Origin: Streptomyces silvae
GTDB taxonomy: Bacteria > Actinomycetota > Actinomycetes > Streptomycetales > Streptomycetaceae
Length of the DNA stretch: 64,000 nt
Direction of reading: 5' to 3'
Assembly: GCF_016745505.1 (NCBI RefSeq)
Contig: NZ_JAERUC010000193.1
Location: forward strand, 39,046 to 103,045
Part shown: piece after piece, positions 16,187 through 23,769 of the stretch
Layout: each line of letters starts with the position of its first letter
How positions within the stretch are numbered: position 1 is the first letter of the stretch
Made by a program: the position numbers and the translations under genes
Notes under the pieces: model-generated
Database searches by the model: none
What the model was told of the DNA's origin: nothing
What the model saw: the letters and a program-made list of their open reading frames with translations, nothing else

Positions 16187-16891
16187 ATGGATTATTGCCA
16201 CCCGTGCCAACGGCACCTCAACGGGGCGCTGGCCTGTGCCGGTTGCGGGACCCCCGCCGACGCGCTGGTCCCCTATGCCGTCACGGGCGCCTCCGGCCTC
16301 TCGGCGGAGCCCGCCGCCGAGACCCTGGAGGCATCCGGGTCCGCCGGGCACCGCCGCCGCGGCAGGGACGACGCCCGCCGGCGCGGCCGCCGTGCGCACC
16401 GCAGGCGTGGCCGCGCGCTGCTCCTGACGGCGACGGGCGTGGTGCTGGCACTGGGGGCGCTCAGCCTGGCCGAGCTGGCCATGGAGCCCGGCGGGGACAG
16501 CGGTGCCGCGGAGTACGTGAGCGAGGCCACCTCCTCCGCCACCGAGCCCCTGCCGTCCGCGTCGAGCGCGGAGCACGACGATCCCGGCCCGGTGGAGGAG
16601 CCCACCGTCGTGCCGGTCACCGACTCCCACTCCGCGACCGCCACGGACGGCCCCGCCGGCGCCACCACCGCGCCGGGGGCGCTCCCGTCGCCCTCCGGCC
16701 CGGCGGACACCACGCCGTCCGCACCGGAGTCCTCGTCCGCGCCCGAGGACCCGGACGGCACCGACGCGCCGGCGGAGCCCTCCGGCTCGGGGAAGCCGAC
16801 CACGGACCCGGAGCCGCCGGAGCCCACGGAGGAGCCCACTCCCAGTCCGTCGCCCACCGAGACGTGCCACTGGATCATCTTCTGCTTCTGA
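16187..16891 (+). CDS. SCO2400-family zinc-ribbon membrane protein
   Basis: 234 residues from ATG 16187. It opens with DYCHPCQRHLNGALACAGCG, two CxxC pairs typical of a small zinc ribbon. An Arg-rich stretch at residues 55-77 precedes a single transmembrane segment (about 78-97). The rest is a 130-residue Pro/Ser/Thr/Glu-rich linker ending in ETCHWIIFCF. This matches the SCO2400 family as I recall it. The likely topology is ribbon inside and linker outside. The function is unknown; the conserved Cys/Trp-rich tail suggests a binding or anchoring site. Confidence 0.8.
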   Translation: MDYCHPCQRHLNGALACAGCGTPADALVPYAVTGASGLSAEPAAETLEASGSAGHRRRGRDDARRRGRRAHRRRGRALLLTATGVVLALGALSLAELAMEPGGDSGAAEYVSEATSSATEPLPSASSAEHDDPGPVEEPTVVPVTDSHSATATDGPAGATTAPGALPSPSGPADTTPSAPESSSAPEDPDGTDAPAEPSGSGKPTTDPEPPEPTEEPTPSPSPTETCHWIIFCF

Positions 16892-16904
16892 CGCCGCAGC
16901 GGTC

Positions 16905-17339
16905 CTAGGCGTCGTCCTCGCCGAGCATCCGTCGCAGCAGATCGCGCAGCACCGTCCGCTCCGCCTCCGACAGCTCGGCCAGCGGCTCCCGGGCGAAGTC
17001 CAGGGCGTCCCGCAGCTGCCCGGCCGTGCGGAGGCCCTCCTCCGTCGGGGCGGCGAGCTTCACGCGCCGGTCGGCCGGGTCCGGGCGGCGTTCGACCAGG
17101 CCGCGGAGCTCCAGCCGGTCGACTATCCCGGTGATGTTGGACGGTTCGCACTTCAGTTTCCGGGCTACCTTGCGCATGGGCATCGGCTCCAGGGAGAGCA
17201 GCCCGAGCACCCTGGCCTGGGCACCGGTCAGCGCGTGCGTGGCCGCGGCCCGGTCGTACTCCTCGTGGTAGCGCGCCACGACCCCGCCGATGAGCTGGAT
17301 GACGTCGAGGGTGAGCGGGTCGGTGCGCGAGGTGGCCAT
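16905..17339 (-). CDS. MarR-family transcriptional regulator
   Basis: 144 residues. The winged helix covers about 40-105 (MRKVARKLKCEPSNITGIVD, RLELRGLVERRPDPADRRVK with the wing DRR). It lacks the N-terminal reactive Cys of OhrR, so it is not the regulator of the ohr gene 2 kb away. It is divergent from an NADP-dependent oxidoreductase with a 113-bp gap holding a CTTGACAAG repeat, the likely operator. Confidence 0.9.
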   Translation of the reverse strand: MATSRTDPLTLDVIQLIGGVVARYHEEYDRAAATHALTGAQARVLGLLSLEPMPMRKVARKLKCEPSNITGIVDRLELRGLVERRPDPADRRVKLAAPTEEGLRTAGQLRDALDFAREPLAELSEAERTVLRDLLRRMLGEDDA

Positions 17340-17360
17340 GACACCCAGGGTAGCGAATTA

Positions 17361-17391
17361 CTTGACAAGGTGAAATATCTGGCCGCATGGT
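17361..17391 (+). promoter_or_regulatory. Oxidoreductase promoter with MarR-type operator
   Basis: TTGACA (17362-17367) and CATGGT (17386-17391) are 18 bp apart. The -35 is inside CTTG-A-CAAG (17361-17369), a MarR-like inverted repeat. A second pair, TGAAA (17371) and TTTCA (17394), flanks the -10. Confidence 0.55.
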
Positions 17392-17452
17392 TGTTTCATG
17401 TACTGAAGCTTTTCGGCTTCCCGCCCGCACGACATCGAGGAGACCCGAGCCC

Positions 17453-18472
17453 ATGTCCGCACTTCCCACGTCCAGCCGCGAATGGCACCTCGTCGCCCGC
17501 CCGCACGGCTGGCCCGAGGCCTCGGATTTCGCGCTGCGCGAGGCGCCGGTGGCCGCGCCCGGTGAGGGCCGCGTCCTCGTCCGCAACCTCCACTTCTCGG
17601 TCGACCCCTACATGCGTGGCCGGATGAACGACGTGAAGTCGTACACCCCGCCCTTCAAGCTCGACCACCCCATGGACGGCGGCGCGGTCGGCGAGGTCGT
17701 CGCGTCGAACGCCGAGGGCTTCGCCGTCGGCGACCACGTCCTGCACGGCCTCGGCTGGCGCGAGTACGCCGACGTCCCCGCCAAGCACGCGGTGAAGGTC
17801 GACGCCTCCCTCGCCCCGCTCTCCGCCTATCTGGGCGTGCTCGGCATGACCGGGCTCACCGCCTACGCCGGTCTGTTCGACGTGGCCTCCTTCAAGGAGG
17901 GCGACGCCGTCTTCGTCTCCGGCGCGGCCGGTGCGGTCGGCAGCCAGGTCGGCCAGATGGCGAAGATCAAGGGCGCCTCCCGTGTCATCGGCTCGGCCGG
18001 TTCCGACGAGAAGGTCAAGCTCCTCACCGAGGAGTACGGCTTCGACGCGGCCTTCAACTACAAGAACGGCCCCGTCCGGGACCAGCTCGCCGAGGCCGCC
18101 CCCGACGGGATCGACGTCTACTTCGACAACGTCGGCGGCGAGCACCTGGAGGCCGCGATCTCCTCGTTCAACGTCCACGGCCGCGCCACCATCTGCGGGA
18201 TGATCGCCCAGTACAACGCCACGGAGCCCACCCCGGCCCCGCGCAACCTGGCGCTCGTCATCGGCAAGCGACTGCGCCTCCAGGGCATGCTGGTCGGCGA
18301 CCACTCCGCGCTCCAGCCGCAGTTCGTCCAGGACGTGGCCGGCTGGCTGGCCTCCGGCGAGCTCAAGTACCGCGAGACCAAGGTCGAGGGCATCGAGAAC
18401 GGCTACGACGCCTTCGTCGGCCTGCTGCGCGGCGAGAACACCGGCAAGATGATCGTCTCGCTCGACGCCTGA
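17453..18472 (+). CDS. NADP-dependent MDR-superfamily oxidoreductase
   Basis: 339 residues from ATG 17453 with GAGGAG upstream. It is a zinc-free medium-chain reductase of the CurA/leukotriene B4 dehydrogenase group: VDPYMRGRMND near the start, the nucleotide fold motif AAGAVGSQVGQMAKIKGASR, and DVYFDNVGGEHLEAAI. These enzymes reduce alpha,beta-unsaturated ketones and aldehydes with NADPH. Divergent MarR control suggests induction by a reactive or phenolic compound. A strong bidirectional terminator follows. Confidence 0.9.
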   Translation: MSALPTSSREWHLVARPHGWPEASDFALREAPVAAPGEGRVLVRNLHFSVDPYMRGRMNDVKSYTPPFKLDHPMDGGAVGEVVASNAEGFAVGDHVLHGLGWREYADVPAKHAVKVDASLAPLSAYLGVLGMTGLTAYAGLFDVASFKEGDAVFVSGAAGAVGSQVGQMAKIKGASRVIGSAGSDEKVKLLTEEYGFDAAFNYKNGPVRDQLAEAAPDGIDVYFDNVGGEHLEAAISSFNVHGRATICGMIAQYNATEPTPAPRNLALVIGKRLRLQGMLVGDHSALQPQFVQDVAGWLASGELKYRETKVEGIENGYDAFVGLLRGENTGKMIVSLDA

Positions 18473-18498
18473 CGGGCCGAGGTCTGACGGATTGGCAG

Positions 18499-18530
18499 AT
18501 CGACGGATCCACGGATCGACGGATCGACGG
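18499..18530. repeat. 8-bp tandem repeat ATCGACGG, four copies
   Basis: Copies start at 18499, 18507 (ATCCACGG), 18515 and 18523. The last runs into the terminator stem. Confidence 0.85.
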
Positions 18531-18556
18531 CGGGCCCGTGACCACGGGCCCGCCGT
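18527..18556. terminator. Bidirectional terminator
   Basis: Perfect 14-bp stem ACGGCGGGCCCGTG / CACGGGCCCGCCGT with a 2-nt spacer, between two convergent genes. No T-tract. Confidence 0.8.
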
Positions 18557-18569
18557 TCCGCGCTTCCCC

Positions 18570-19040
18570 TCACCGCCCTCCCCGGTCCGAGGCGGGCCAC
18601 ACGTACGGGAGATCCGCAGGCACGCCGGGGAACAGCGGCCCGTAGTACGCCGGGTCCTTGCGTACGAGCGCCGAGCGGTGGCTCTCGTGGAACGCCTCGT
18701 CGCCCAGCCACGGGGGCAGTTCGGCCGCGGCGGCGAGCTCCGCCGACGAGCGGACCGCGGTGCGCCGGAGCGAGGCGGCGAGGTCCTCGCGCAGGGTGGC
18801 GGCGCAGGTGTCGGACCTGCCCTCGGCCGTCCACGCGGCGCACATGTCCAGGCCGTAGCGTACGAGCGCCTCCTCGTACCCGGTCCACATGCGGACGGCC
18901 GGGTGGTGCCGCCAGCCGTAGCCGGGGACGGTGAGCCCGCGCAGCACCTGGATCGTCTCGACCCGCTGTTTGCCCAGCCGTCGGGGATCCAGGGTGAGGG
19001 CACTCCGGGAGAAATCGGCGTACGGCAGGAATGTCTGCAT
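18570..19040 (-). CDS. MSMEG_6728-like protein, pyrimidine-dimer glycosylase (T4 endonuclease V) fold
   Basis: 156 residues. Conserved blocks FLPYADFSRSALTLDPRRLG, KQRVETIQVLRGLT, GYGWRHHPAVRMWTGYEEAL and LPPWLGDEAFHESHRSALVR match actinobacterial proteins assigned to the Pyr_excise family. The T4 enzyme uses an N-terminal Thr amine; this protein starts MQT, so Thr is third and the activity may differ. DNA repair is possible but unproven for this branch. It is monocistronic. Confidence 0.75.
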   Translation of the reverse strand: MQTFLPYADFSRSALTLDPRRLGKQRVETIQVLRGLTVPGYGWRHHPAVRMWTGYEEALVRYGLDMCAAWTAEGRSDTCAATLREDLAASLRRTAVRSSAELAAAAELPPWLGDEAFHESHRSALVRKDPAYYGPLFPGVPADLPYVWPASDRGGR

Positions 19041-19155
19041 GAACCATGCCTACCGCGCCCGGGTCTCGGTGCGCCCCGCCGTCACCCGCTAGGCTCGGCG
19101 CAGGCCGTCGCGGTCGTGGGCGCGAGTCGCGGCGCATCAGCAGGAGGAACACCGT

Positions 19156-19584
19156 ATGAGCATCCAGAGCATCGACGTGGCCTACACCGCCGTCGCCACC
19201 GCCGAGAACGGCCGTGACGGCCGCGTCTCCACCGACGACGGCAAGCTCGACGTCGTCGTCAACCCGCCGAAGGAGATGGGCGGGAGCGGTGCGGGGACCA
19301 ACCCTGAGCAGCTCTTCGCGGCCGGCTACAGCGCGTGCTTCCAGGGCGCGCTCGGCGTGGTCGCGCGTCAGGAGAAGGCCGACATCTCCGGTTCGACGGT
19401 GACCGCCTCCGTCTCCATCGGCAAGACCGAGGCGGGCGGCTTCGGCCTGGAGGTCGCGATCAGCGCCTCCATCCCGAACGTCGACCCGGCCACCGCGCAG
19501 GCGCTCGTCGAGAAGGCGCACCAGGTGTGCCCGTACTCGAACGCCACCCGAGGCAACATCAAGGTCGAGCTGTCCGTCAGCTGA
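19156..19584 (+). CDS. Organic hydroperoxide resistance protein Ohr
   Basis: 142 residues from ATG 19156 with AGGAGGAAC upstream. The OsmC/Ohr fold carries both peroxidatic and resolving Cys: C61 in GYSACFQGAL and C125 in AHQVCPYSNATRGN, the Ohr pattern. It reduces organic and lipid hydroperoxides with lipoyl-dependent recycling. No OhrR is adjacent; the nearby MarR lacks the sensing Cys. Confidence 0.92.
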   Translation: MSIQSIDVAYTAVATAENGRDGRVSTDDGKLDVVVNPPKEMGGSGAGTNPEQLFAAGYSACFQGALGVVARQEKADISGSTVTASVSIGKTEAGGFGLEVAISASIPNVDPATAQALVEKAHQVCPYSNATRGNIKVELSVS

Positions 19585-19599
19585 CCTGATCGCGTACGT

Positions 19600-19637
19600 C
19601 CGAGGGCCGCATCCCGTCACCGGGGTGCGGCCCTCGG
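19600..19637 (+). terminator. Terminator after ohr
   Basis: 17-bp stem CCGAGGGCCGCATCCCG / CGGGGTGCGGCCCTCGG with one G-T pair and a 4-nt loop, 16 bp past the ohr stop. Confidence 0.82.
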
Positions 19638-19731
19638 TCGTGCGTCACCGCCCGTCCCCGTAAAAGCGCGCACAGGCATTGACGCCTGCCGAGGCGGAAC
19701 TCTACGGTCCCGTTCGAGGTTACGAGCAGCA

Positions 19732-19745
19732 TTCGATATATCGAA
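19732..19745. promoter_or_regulatory. Perfect palindromic operator TTCGATATATCGAA before the arabinofuranosidase
   Basis: A 14-bp perfect palindrome ends 14 bp before the ATG at 19760. It shares the core TTCGRTATWTCG with elements at 27575 and 29843, which precede two other sugar-metabolism genes. An IclR- or GntR-type repressor is inferred; none is encoded in the window. Confidence 0.65.
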
Positions 19746-19759
19746 CGAGTAAGGAAGTC

Positions 19760-21277
19760 ATGACCCGAACCGCGCGCTTCACCCTCGACCCGGCCTTCAC
19801 CGTCGGCGATGTGGACCCCCGGCTCTACGGCTCCTTCGTCGAGCACCTCGGCCGCTGTGTCTACGACGGCATATTCGAGCCGGGCCATCCGTCGGCGGAC
19901 GAGGCCGGACTCCGCACCGACGTCCTGGACCTCGTCCGCGAACTCGGTGTCACCGTCATCCGCTACCCCGGGGGCAACTTCGTCTCCGGCTACCGCTGGG
20001 AGGACAGCGTCGGCCCCGTCGACGAGCGGCCGCGCCGGCTCGACCTCGCCTGGCGTTCCACCGAGACGAATCGTTTCGGCCTCTCCGAGTACATCGGCTT
20101 CCTCAGGAAGATCGGCCCGCAGGCCGAACCGATGCTCGCGGTCAACCTCGGCACGCGCGGCGTCCAGGAGGCCATCCAGCTCCAGGAGTACGCCAACCAC
20201 CCGTCCGGCACCGAGCTCTCCGACCTGCGCGCCGCCCACGGCGACAAGGACCCCTTCGGCATCCGGCTGTGGTGCCTGGGCAACGAGATGGACGGCCCCT
20301 GGCAGACCGGCCACAAGACCGCCGAGGAGTACGGGCGGCTCGCGGCCGAGACGGCGCGCGCGATGCGTCAGATCGACCCCGGGGTGCAGCTCGTCGCCTG
20401 TGGCTCCTCCAGCCGTGCCATGCCCACCTTCGCGGCCTGGGAGGCGACGGTCCTGGCCGAGACCTACGACCTCGTCGACCATGTCTCGCTGCACGCCTAC
20501 TACGAGGAGACCGACGGCGACCGTGACTCCTTCCTCGCCTCGGCCGTCGACATGGAGTCCTTCATCGAGAGCGTCGTCGCGACCTGCGACCACGTCGGGG
20601 CGCGCCTGAAGTCCACGAAGAGGATCAACCTCTCCTTCGACGAGTGGAACGTCTGGTACCAGAAGCGGTTCCAGCAGGAGACGCAGGAGAACCCGCTCGA
20701 CTGGCCCGAGGCGCCCCGGCTGCTGGAGGACAACTACAGCGTCACCGACGCCGTCGTCTTCGGCAGCCTGCTCATCGCGCTGCTGCGGCACGCGGACCGG
20801 GTGACCGTCGCCTGCCTCGCCCAGCTGGTCAACGTGATCGCGCCGATCATGACCGAGCCCGGCGGGCCGGCCTGGCGGCAGACCACCTTCTTCCCCTTCT
20901 CCCAGGCCGCGCGGTACGGGCGCGGCCAGGTCCTGGACGTACGGGTGGACTCGCCGACGTACGGGACGGCGAAGTACGGCGAGGCGGACCTGCTGCACGC
21001 CACCGCCGTACGGGACCCGGGGACGGGCGCCGTGACCGTCTTCGCCGTCAACCGCAGCCAGGACGCCGCGCTGCCGCTCGAAGTCGCCCTGGCGGGGCTG
21101 GACCTGGAGCGCGTCGCCGAGCACCAGGTCGTCGCGGACGCCGACCCCGAGGCCCGGAACACCCTCGCCGAGCCCGAGCGGGTCCTCCCGCACGCCGCCG
21201 AGGGCACGGAGCTGGCCGGCGGCACGCTGAAGGCCGTGCTGGAGCCGCTGTCCTGGAACATGATCCGGCTGGTGTGA
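19760..21277 (+). CDS. abfA: GH51 alpha-L-arabinofuranosidase
   Basis: 505 residues from ATG 19760 with AAGGAAG upstream. It is full length for GH51. The acid/base Glu is E176 in WCLGNEMDGPW and the nucleophile is E295 in LSFDEWNVWY. There is no signal peptide, so it acts inside the cell on imported arabinose-containing oligosaccharides. The palindrome just before the start indicates tight repression. A terminator follows and separates it from the convergent galM gene. Confidence 0.93.
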   Translation: MTRTARFTLDPAFTVGDVDPRLYGSFVEHLGRCVYDGIFEPGHPSADEAGLRTDVLDLVRELGVTVIRYPGGNFVSGYRWEDSVGPVDERPRRLDLAWRSTETNRFGLSEYIGFLRKIGPQAEPMLAVNLGTRGVQEAIQLQEYANHPSGTELSDLRAAHGDKDPFGIRLWCLGNEMDGPWQTGHKTAEEYGRLAAETARAMRQIDPGVQLVACGSSSRAMPTFAAWEATVLAETYDLVDHVSLHAYYEETDGDRDSFLASAVDMESFIESVVATCDHVGARLKSTKRINLSFDEWNVWYQKRFQQETQENPLDWPEAPRLLEDNYSVTDAVVFGSLLIALLRHADRVTVACLAQLVNVIAPIMTEPGGPAWRQTTFFPFSQAARYGRGQVLDVRVDSPTYGTAKYGEADLLHATAVRDPGTGAVTVFAVNRSQDAALPLEVALAGLDLERVAEHQVVADADPEARNTLAEPERVLPHAAEGTELAGGTLKAVLEPLSWNMIRLV

Positions 21278-21288
21278 GAACGACGGAC

Positions 21289-21316
21289 GGCGCCCTCCCC
21301 GCCGGGGGAGGGCGCC
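21289..21316. terminator. Bidirectional terminator between abfA and galM
   Basis: Perfect 12-bp stem GGCGCCCTCCCC / GGGGAGGGCGCC with a 4-nt loop. Confidence 0.82.
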
Positions 21317-21331
21317 TACGAGGATGGCGGG

Positions 21332-22498
21332 TCAGCGCGTCGAGAAGGTGTGCACCGTCGTCGAGCGGTACGTGTCACCCGGCCGCAACACCGTCGAGGG
21401 GAACGACGGCTGGTTGGGGGAGTCCGGGAAGTGCTGGGACTCCAGGCAGAACGCGTCGCCCTGCCGGTAGACCCGCCCTGACGTGCCCGTCAGCGTGCCG
21501 TCGAGGAAGTTCCCCGTGTACACCTGCATGCCGGGCTCGGTCGTGTACATCTTCATCACCCGGCCGGAGCCGGGGTCCGTCACGGTCAGCGCGTACTCCG
21601 GGCGGGCCGTGATCCCCTTGTCCAGCACGTAGTTGTGGTCGATCCCCTGCCCGTACCCGACCTGCTCGTGCGGGGTGCGGACGGCCTCACCGACGGCCCG
21701 CGACCGCCGGAAGTCGAACGGCGTACGCGCCACCGGGGCGAGTTCACCCGTCGGGATCAGCGTGGGGCCGACCGGCGTGTAGCGCGCCGCCGCCAGCTCC
21801 AGCAGGTGCCCGTCGACGCTGCCGCTGCCCTCGCCGGCCAGGTTGAAGTACGTGTGGCTGGTCAGGTTGAGGACGGTCGCGCGGTCCGTCGTCGCCGAGT
21901 AGTCGATGCGCCACTCGCCCTGCGGGGTGAGCGTGTAGACGACACGGACGGCGAGCGTGCCCGGGTAGCCGGCCTCGCCGTCCGGGCTGGTCCGGGTCAG
22001 GACCAGCCCGACGTCGCCGCGCTCGGTGAACGGCCGCACGTCCCAGATCCGCTTGTCGAAGCCCTGGTCGCCGCCGTGCAGGCTGTTCGGGCCGTCGTTG
22101 ACAGGCAGTTGGTGCGTGACACCGTCGAGGGTGAAGCGCCCCTCGGCGATGCGGTTGCCGTACCGGCCGATCAGCCCGCCGAAGTACGGGGACTTCGCCA
22201 CGTAGTCCGCGAGGTTGTCGAAGCCGAGCGCGACGTTCACCGTCCGGCCCCTGCGGTCCGGCGTCTCCAGGGAGTGGACGACGCCGCCCCACGACAGGAC
22301 CTTCAGCCGGGTCCCGCCGTTGGCGAGGGTCCAGCGGTGCACCTTCGTCCCGTCCGCGAGCGTGCCGAAGAGCTCCTTGGACGGGGTGCGCCCGTGGGCC
22401 GCGGCCTGTGCGGACGGTGCGCCCGCCGCCACGGCCACCCCGGCGGCGGCCGTGGCCGCCAGGACGGTGCGTCTGCTGGTTCCGGTCGTTAAGGTCAT
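21332..22498 (-). CDS. Tat-exported aldose 1-epimerase (GalM) with a TTA codon
   Basis: 388 residues from ATG 22498 with AGGAG six bases upstream. Residues 8-35 are a twin-arginine signal (SRRTVLAATAAAGVAVAAGA). The mature part is GalM: RYGNRIAEGRF, NSLHGGDQGFDKRIWDV, SHTYFNLAGEG, CLESQHFPDSPNQPSFPS. It would interconvert sugar anomers outside the cell. Codon 3 is TTA (22490-22492), so efficient translation should need the bldA tRNA. It lies 26 bp downstream of the sugar ABC permease gene, so it is likely the last gene of that operon. Confidence 0.9.
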   Translation of the reverse strand: MTLTTGTSRRTVLAATAAAGVAVAAGAPSAQAAAHGRTPSKELFGTLADGTKVHRWTLANGGTRLKVLSWGGVVHSLETPDRRGRTVNVALGFDNLADYVAKSPYFGGLIGRYGNRIAEGRFTLDGVTHQLPVNDGPNSLHGGDQGFDKRIWDVRPFTERGDVGLVLTRTSPDGEAGYPGTLAVRVVYTLTPQGEWRIDYSATTDRATVLNLTSHTYFNLAGEGSGSVDGHLLELAAARYTPVGPTLIPTGELAPVARTPFDFRRSRAVGEAVRTPHEQVGYGQGIDHNYVLDKGITARPEYALTVTDPGSGRVMKMYTTEPGMQVYTGNFLDGTLTGTSGRVYRQGDAFCLESQHFPDSPNQPSFPSTVLRPGDTYRSTTVHTFSTR

Positions 22499-22524
22499 GA
22501 GCAACTCCTGTCGTGGGAAAAGTG

Positions 22525-23769
22525 TTACGAACCGACCTTGCGCTTGTTCCAGACGTCGAAGCCGACCGCGGCCAGCAGTACCGCTCCCTTGATGACCTGC
22601 TGCCAGTCGGTGCCGATGCCGACGAGATTCATTCCGTTGTTCAGCACGCCGAGGACCAGGCCACCGATGATGGCGCCGAGGACCGTGCCGACGCCGCCGC
22701 TCATCGAGGCACCGCCGATGAACGAGGCGGCGATGGCCTCCAGTTCGAAGTTGAGACCGGCCTTGGGCGAGGCCGCGTTGAAACGGGCGGCGAAGACCAG
22801 ACCGGCCAGGGCCGCGAGCATGCCCATGTTCAGGAAGACCAGGAAGGTGACCTTCTTGTCCTTCACGCCCGACAGCTTCGCCGCGGGCAGGTTGCCGCCG
22901 ATGGCGTAGATGTGGCGGCCGATGATCGCGTTGCGCATCAGGTAGCCGAACCCGACGACCAGCACACCGAGGATGAGCAGGACGACCGGGGCGCCCTTGT
23001 AGCTGGCGAGCAGCAGCGTGACGGTGAGCACGGCCGCGACCAGGGCGACCAGCTTCAGCAGGAACAGCTTGACCGGCGGCACGTCGAGCGCGAACTCCTG
23101 CTGCCGCTTGCGGTCACGTACCTCCTGGAACACCACGAAGGCGATCAGCGCGAAGCCCAGCAGCAGGGTGAGGTTGTGGTAGTTGGTGTTCGGGCCGACC
23201 TCGGGCAGGAAGCCGTTGGCCATCTTCTGCAGGCCCTTCGGGAAGGGGCCGAGGGTCTGCCCCTTCAGGAAGATCTCCGTCAGACCGCGGAAGAGCAGCA
23301 TGCCCGCGAGGGTCACGATGAAGGACGGTATGCCGAGGTAGGCGATGAAGAAGCCCTGCACCGAGCCCGCGACGGCGCCGATGGCCAGGCACAGCACCAC
23401 CGCGAGCGGCCAGGAGAGATCGTGTTCGACCATCAGCACGGCGGACATCGCGCCGATGAACGCGGTCAGCGAGCCGACCGAGAGGTCGATGTGGCCCGCG
23501 ATGATGACGAGCATCATGCCGATCGCGAGGATCAGGATGTAGCTGTTCTGCAGCACCAGGTTGGAGACGTTGCGCGGCAGCAGCAGGTCGCCGCCCGACC
23601 ACACCGCGAACAGCACCACGATCAGGCCGAGCGCCATCAGCATGCCGTACTGGCGCATGTTGCGGCGCATGCCGCCGAGCATCAGCTGCAGCAGGCCGTC
23701 GCCGGAGGCGGATCCGCCGCCGCCGGACGGCGCGGGGGCCGGGGTCTTCGCGGTCACGTCCGTGCTCAT
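22525..23769 (-). CDS. Multiple-sugar ABC transporter permease (GguB/MmsB/XylH type)
   Basis: 414 residues, longer than RbsC-type permeases, as in the XylH/GguB group. It has ten or more transmembrane segments, with LAIGMMLVIIAGHIDLSVGS and ASFIGGASMSGGVGTVLGA as family landmarks. Its start overlaps the ATPase stop by 4 bp. It forms the membrane channel for the neighbouring ATPase and ChvE-like binding protein. Confidence 0.92.
   Translation of the reverse strand: MSTDVTAKTPAPAPSGGGGSASGDGLLQLMLGGMRRNMRQYGMLMALGLIVVLFAVWSGGDLLLPRNVSNLVLQNSYILILAIGMMLVIIAGHIDLSVGSLTAFIGAMSAVLMVEHDLSWPLAVVLCLAIGAVAGSVQGFFIAYLGIPSFIVTLAGMLLFRGLTEIFLKGQTLGPFPKGLQKMANGFLPEVGPNTNYHNLTLLLGFALIAFVVFQEVRDRKRQQEFALDVPPVKLFLLKLVALVAAVLTVTLLLASYKGAPVVLLILGVLVVGFGYLMRNAIIGRHIYAIGGNLPAAKLSGVKDKKVTFLVFLNMGMLAALAGLVFAARFNAASPKAGLNFELEAIAASFIGGASMSGGVGTVLGAIIGGLVLGVLNNGMNLVGIGTDWQQVIKGAVLLAAVGFDVWNKRKVGS

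Noticed and set aside
16905..19584. MarR gene as the OhrR partner of ohr
   Set aside because: The MarR protein lacks the conserved N-terminal sensing Cys, and two other genes lie between; it more likely controls the divergent oxidoreductase.
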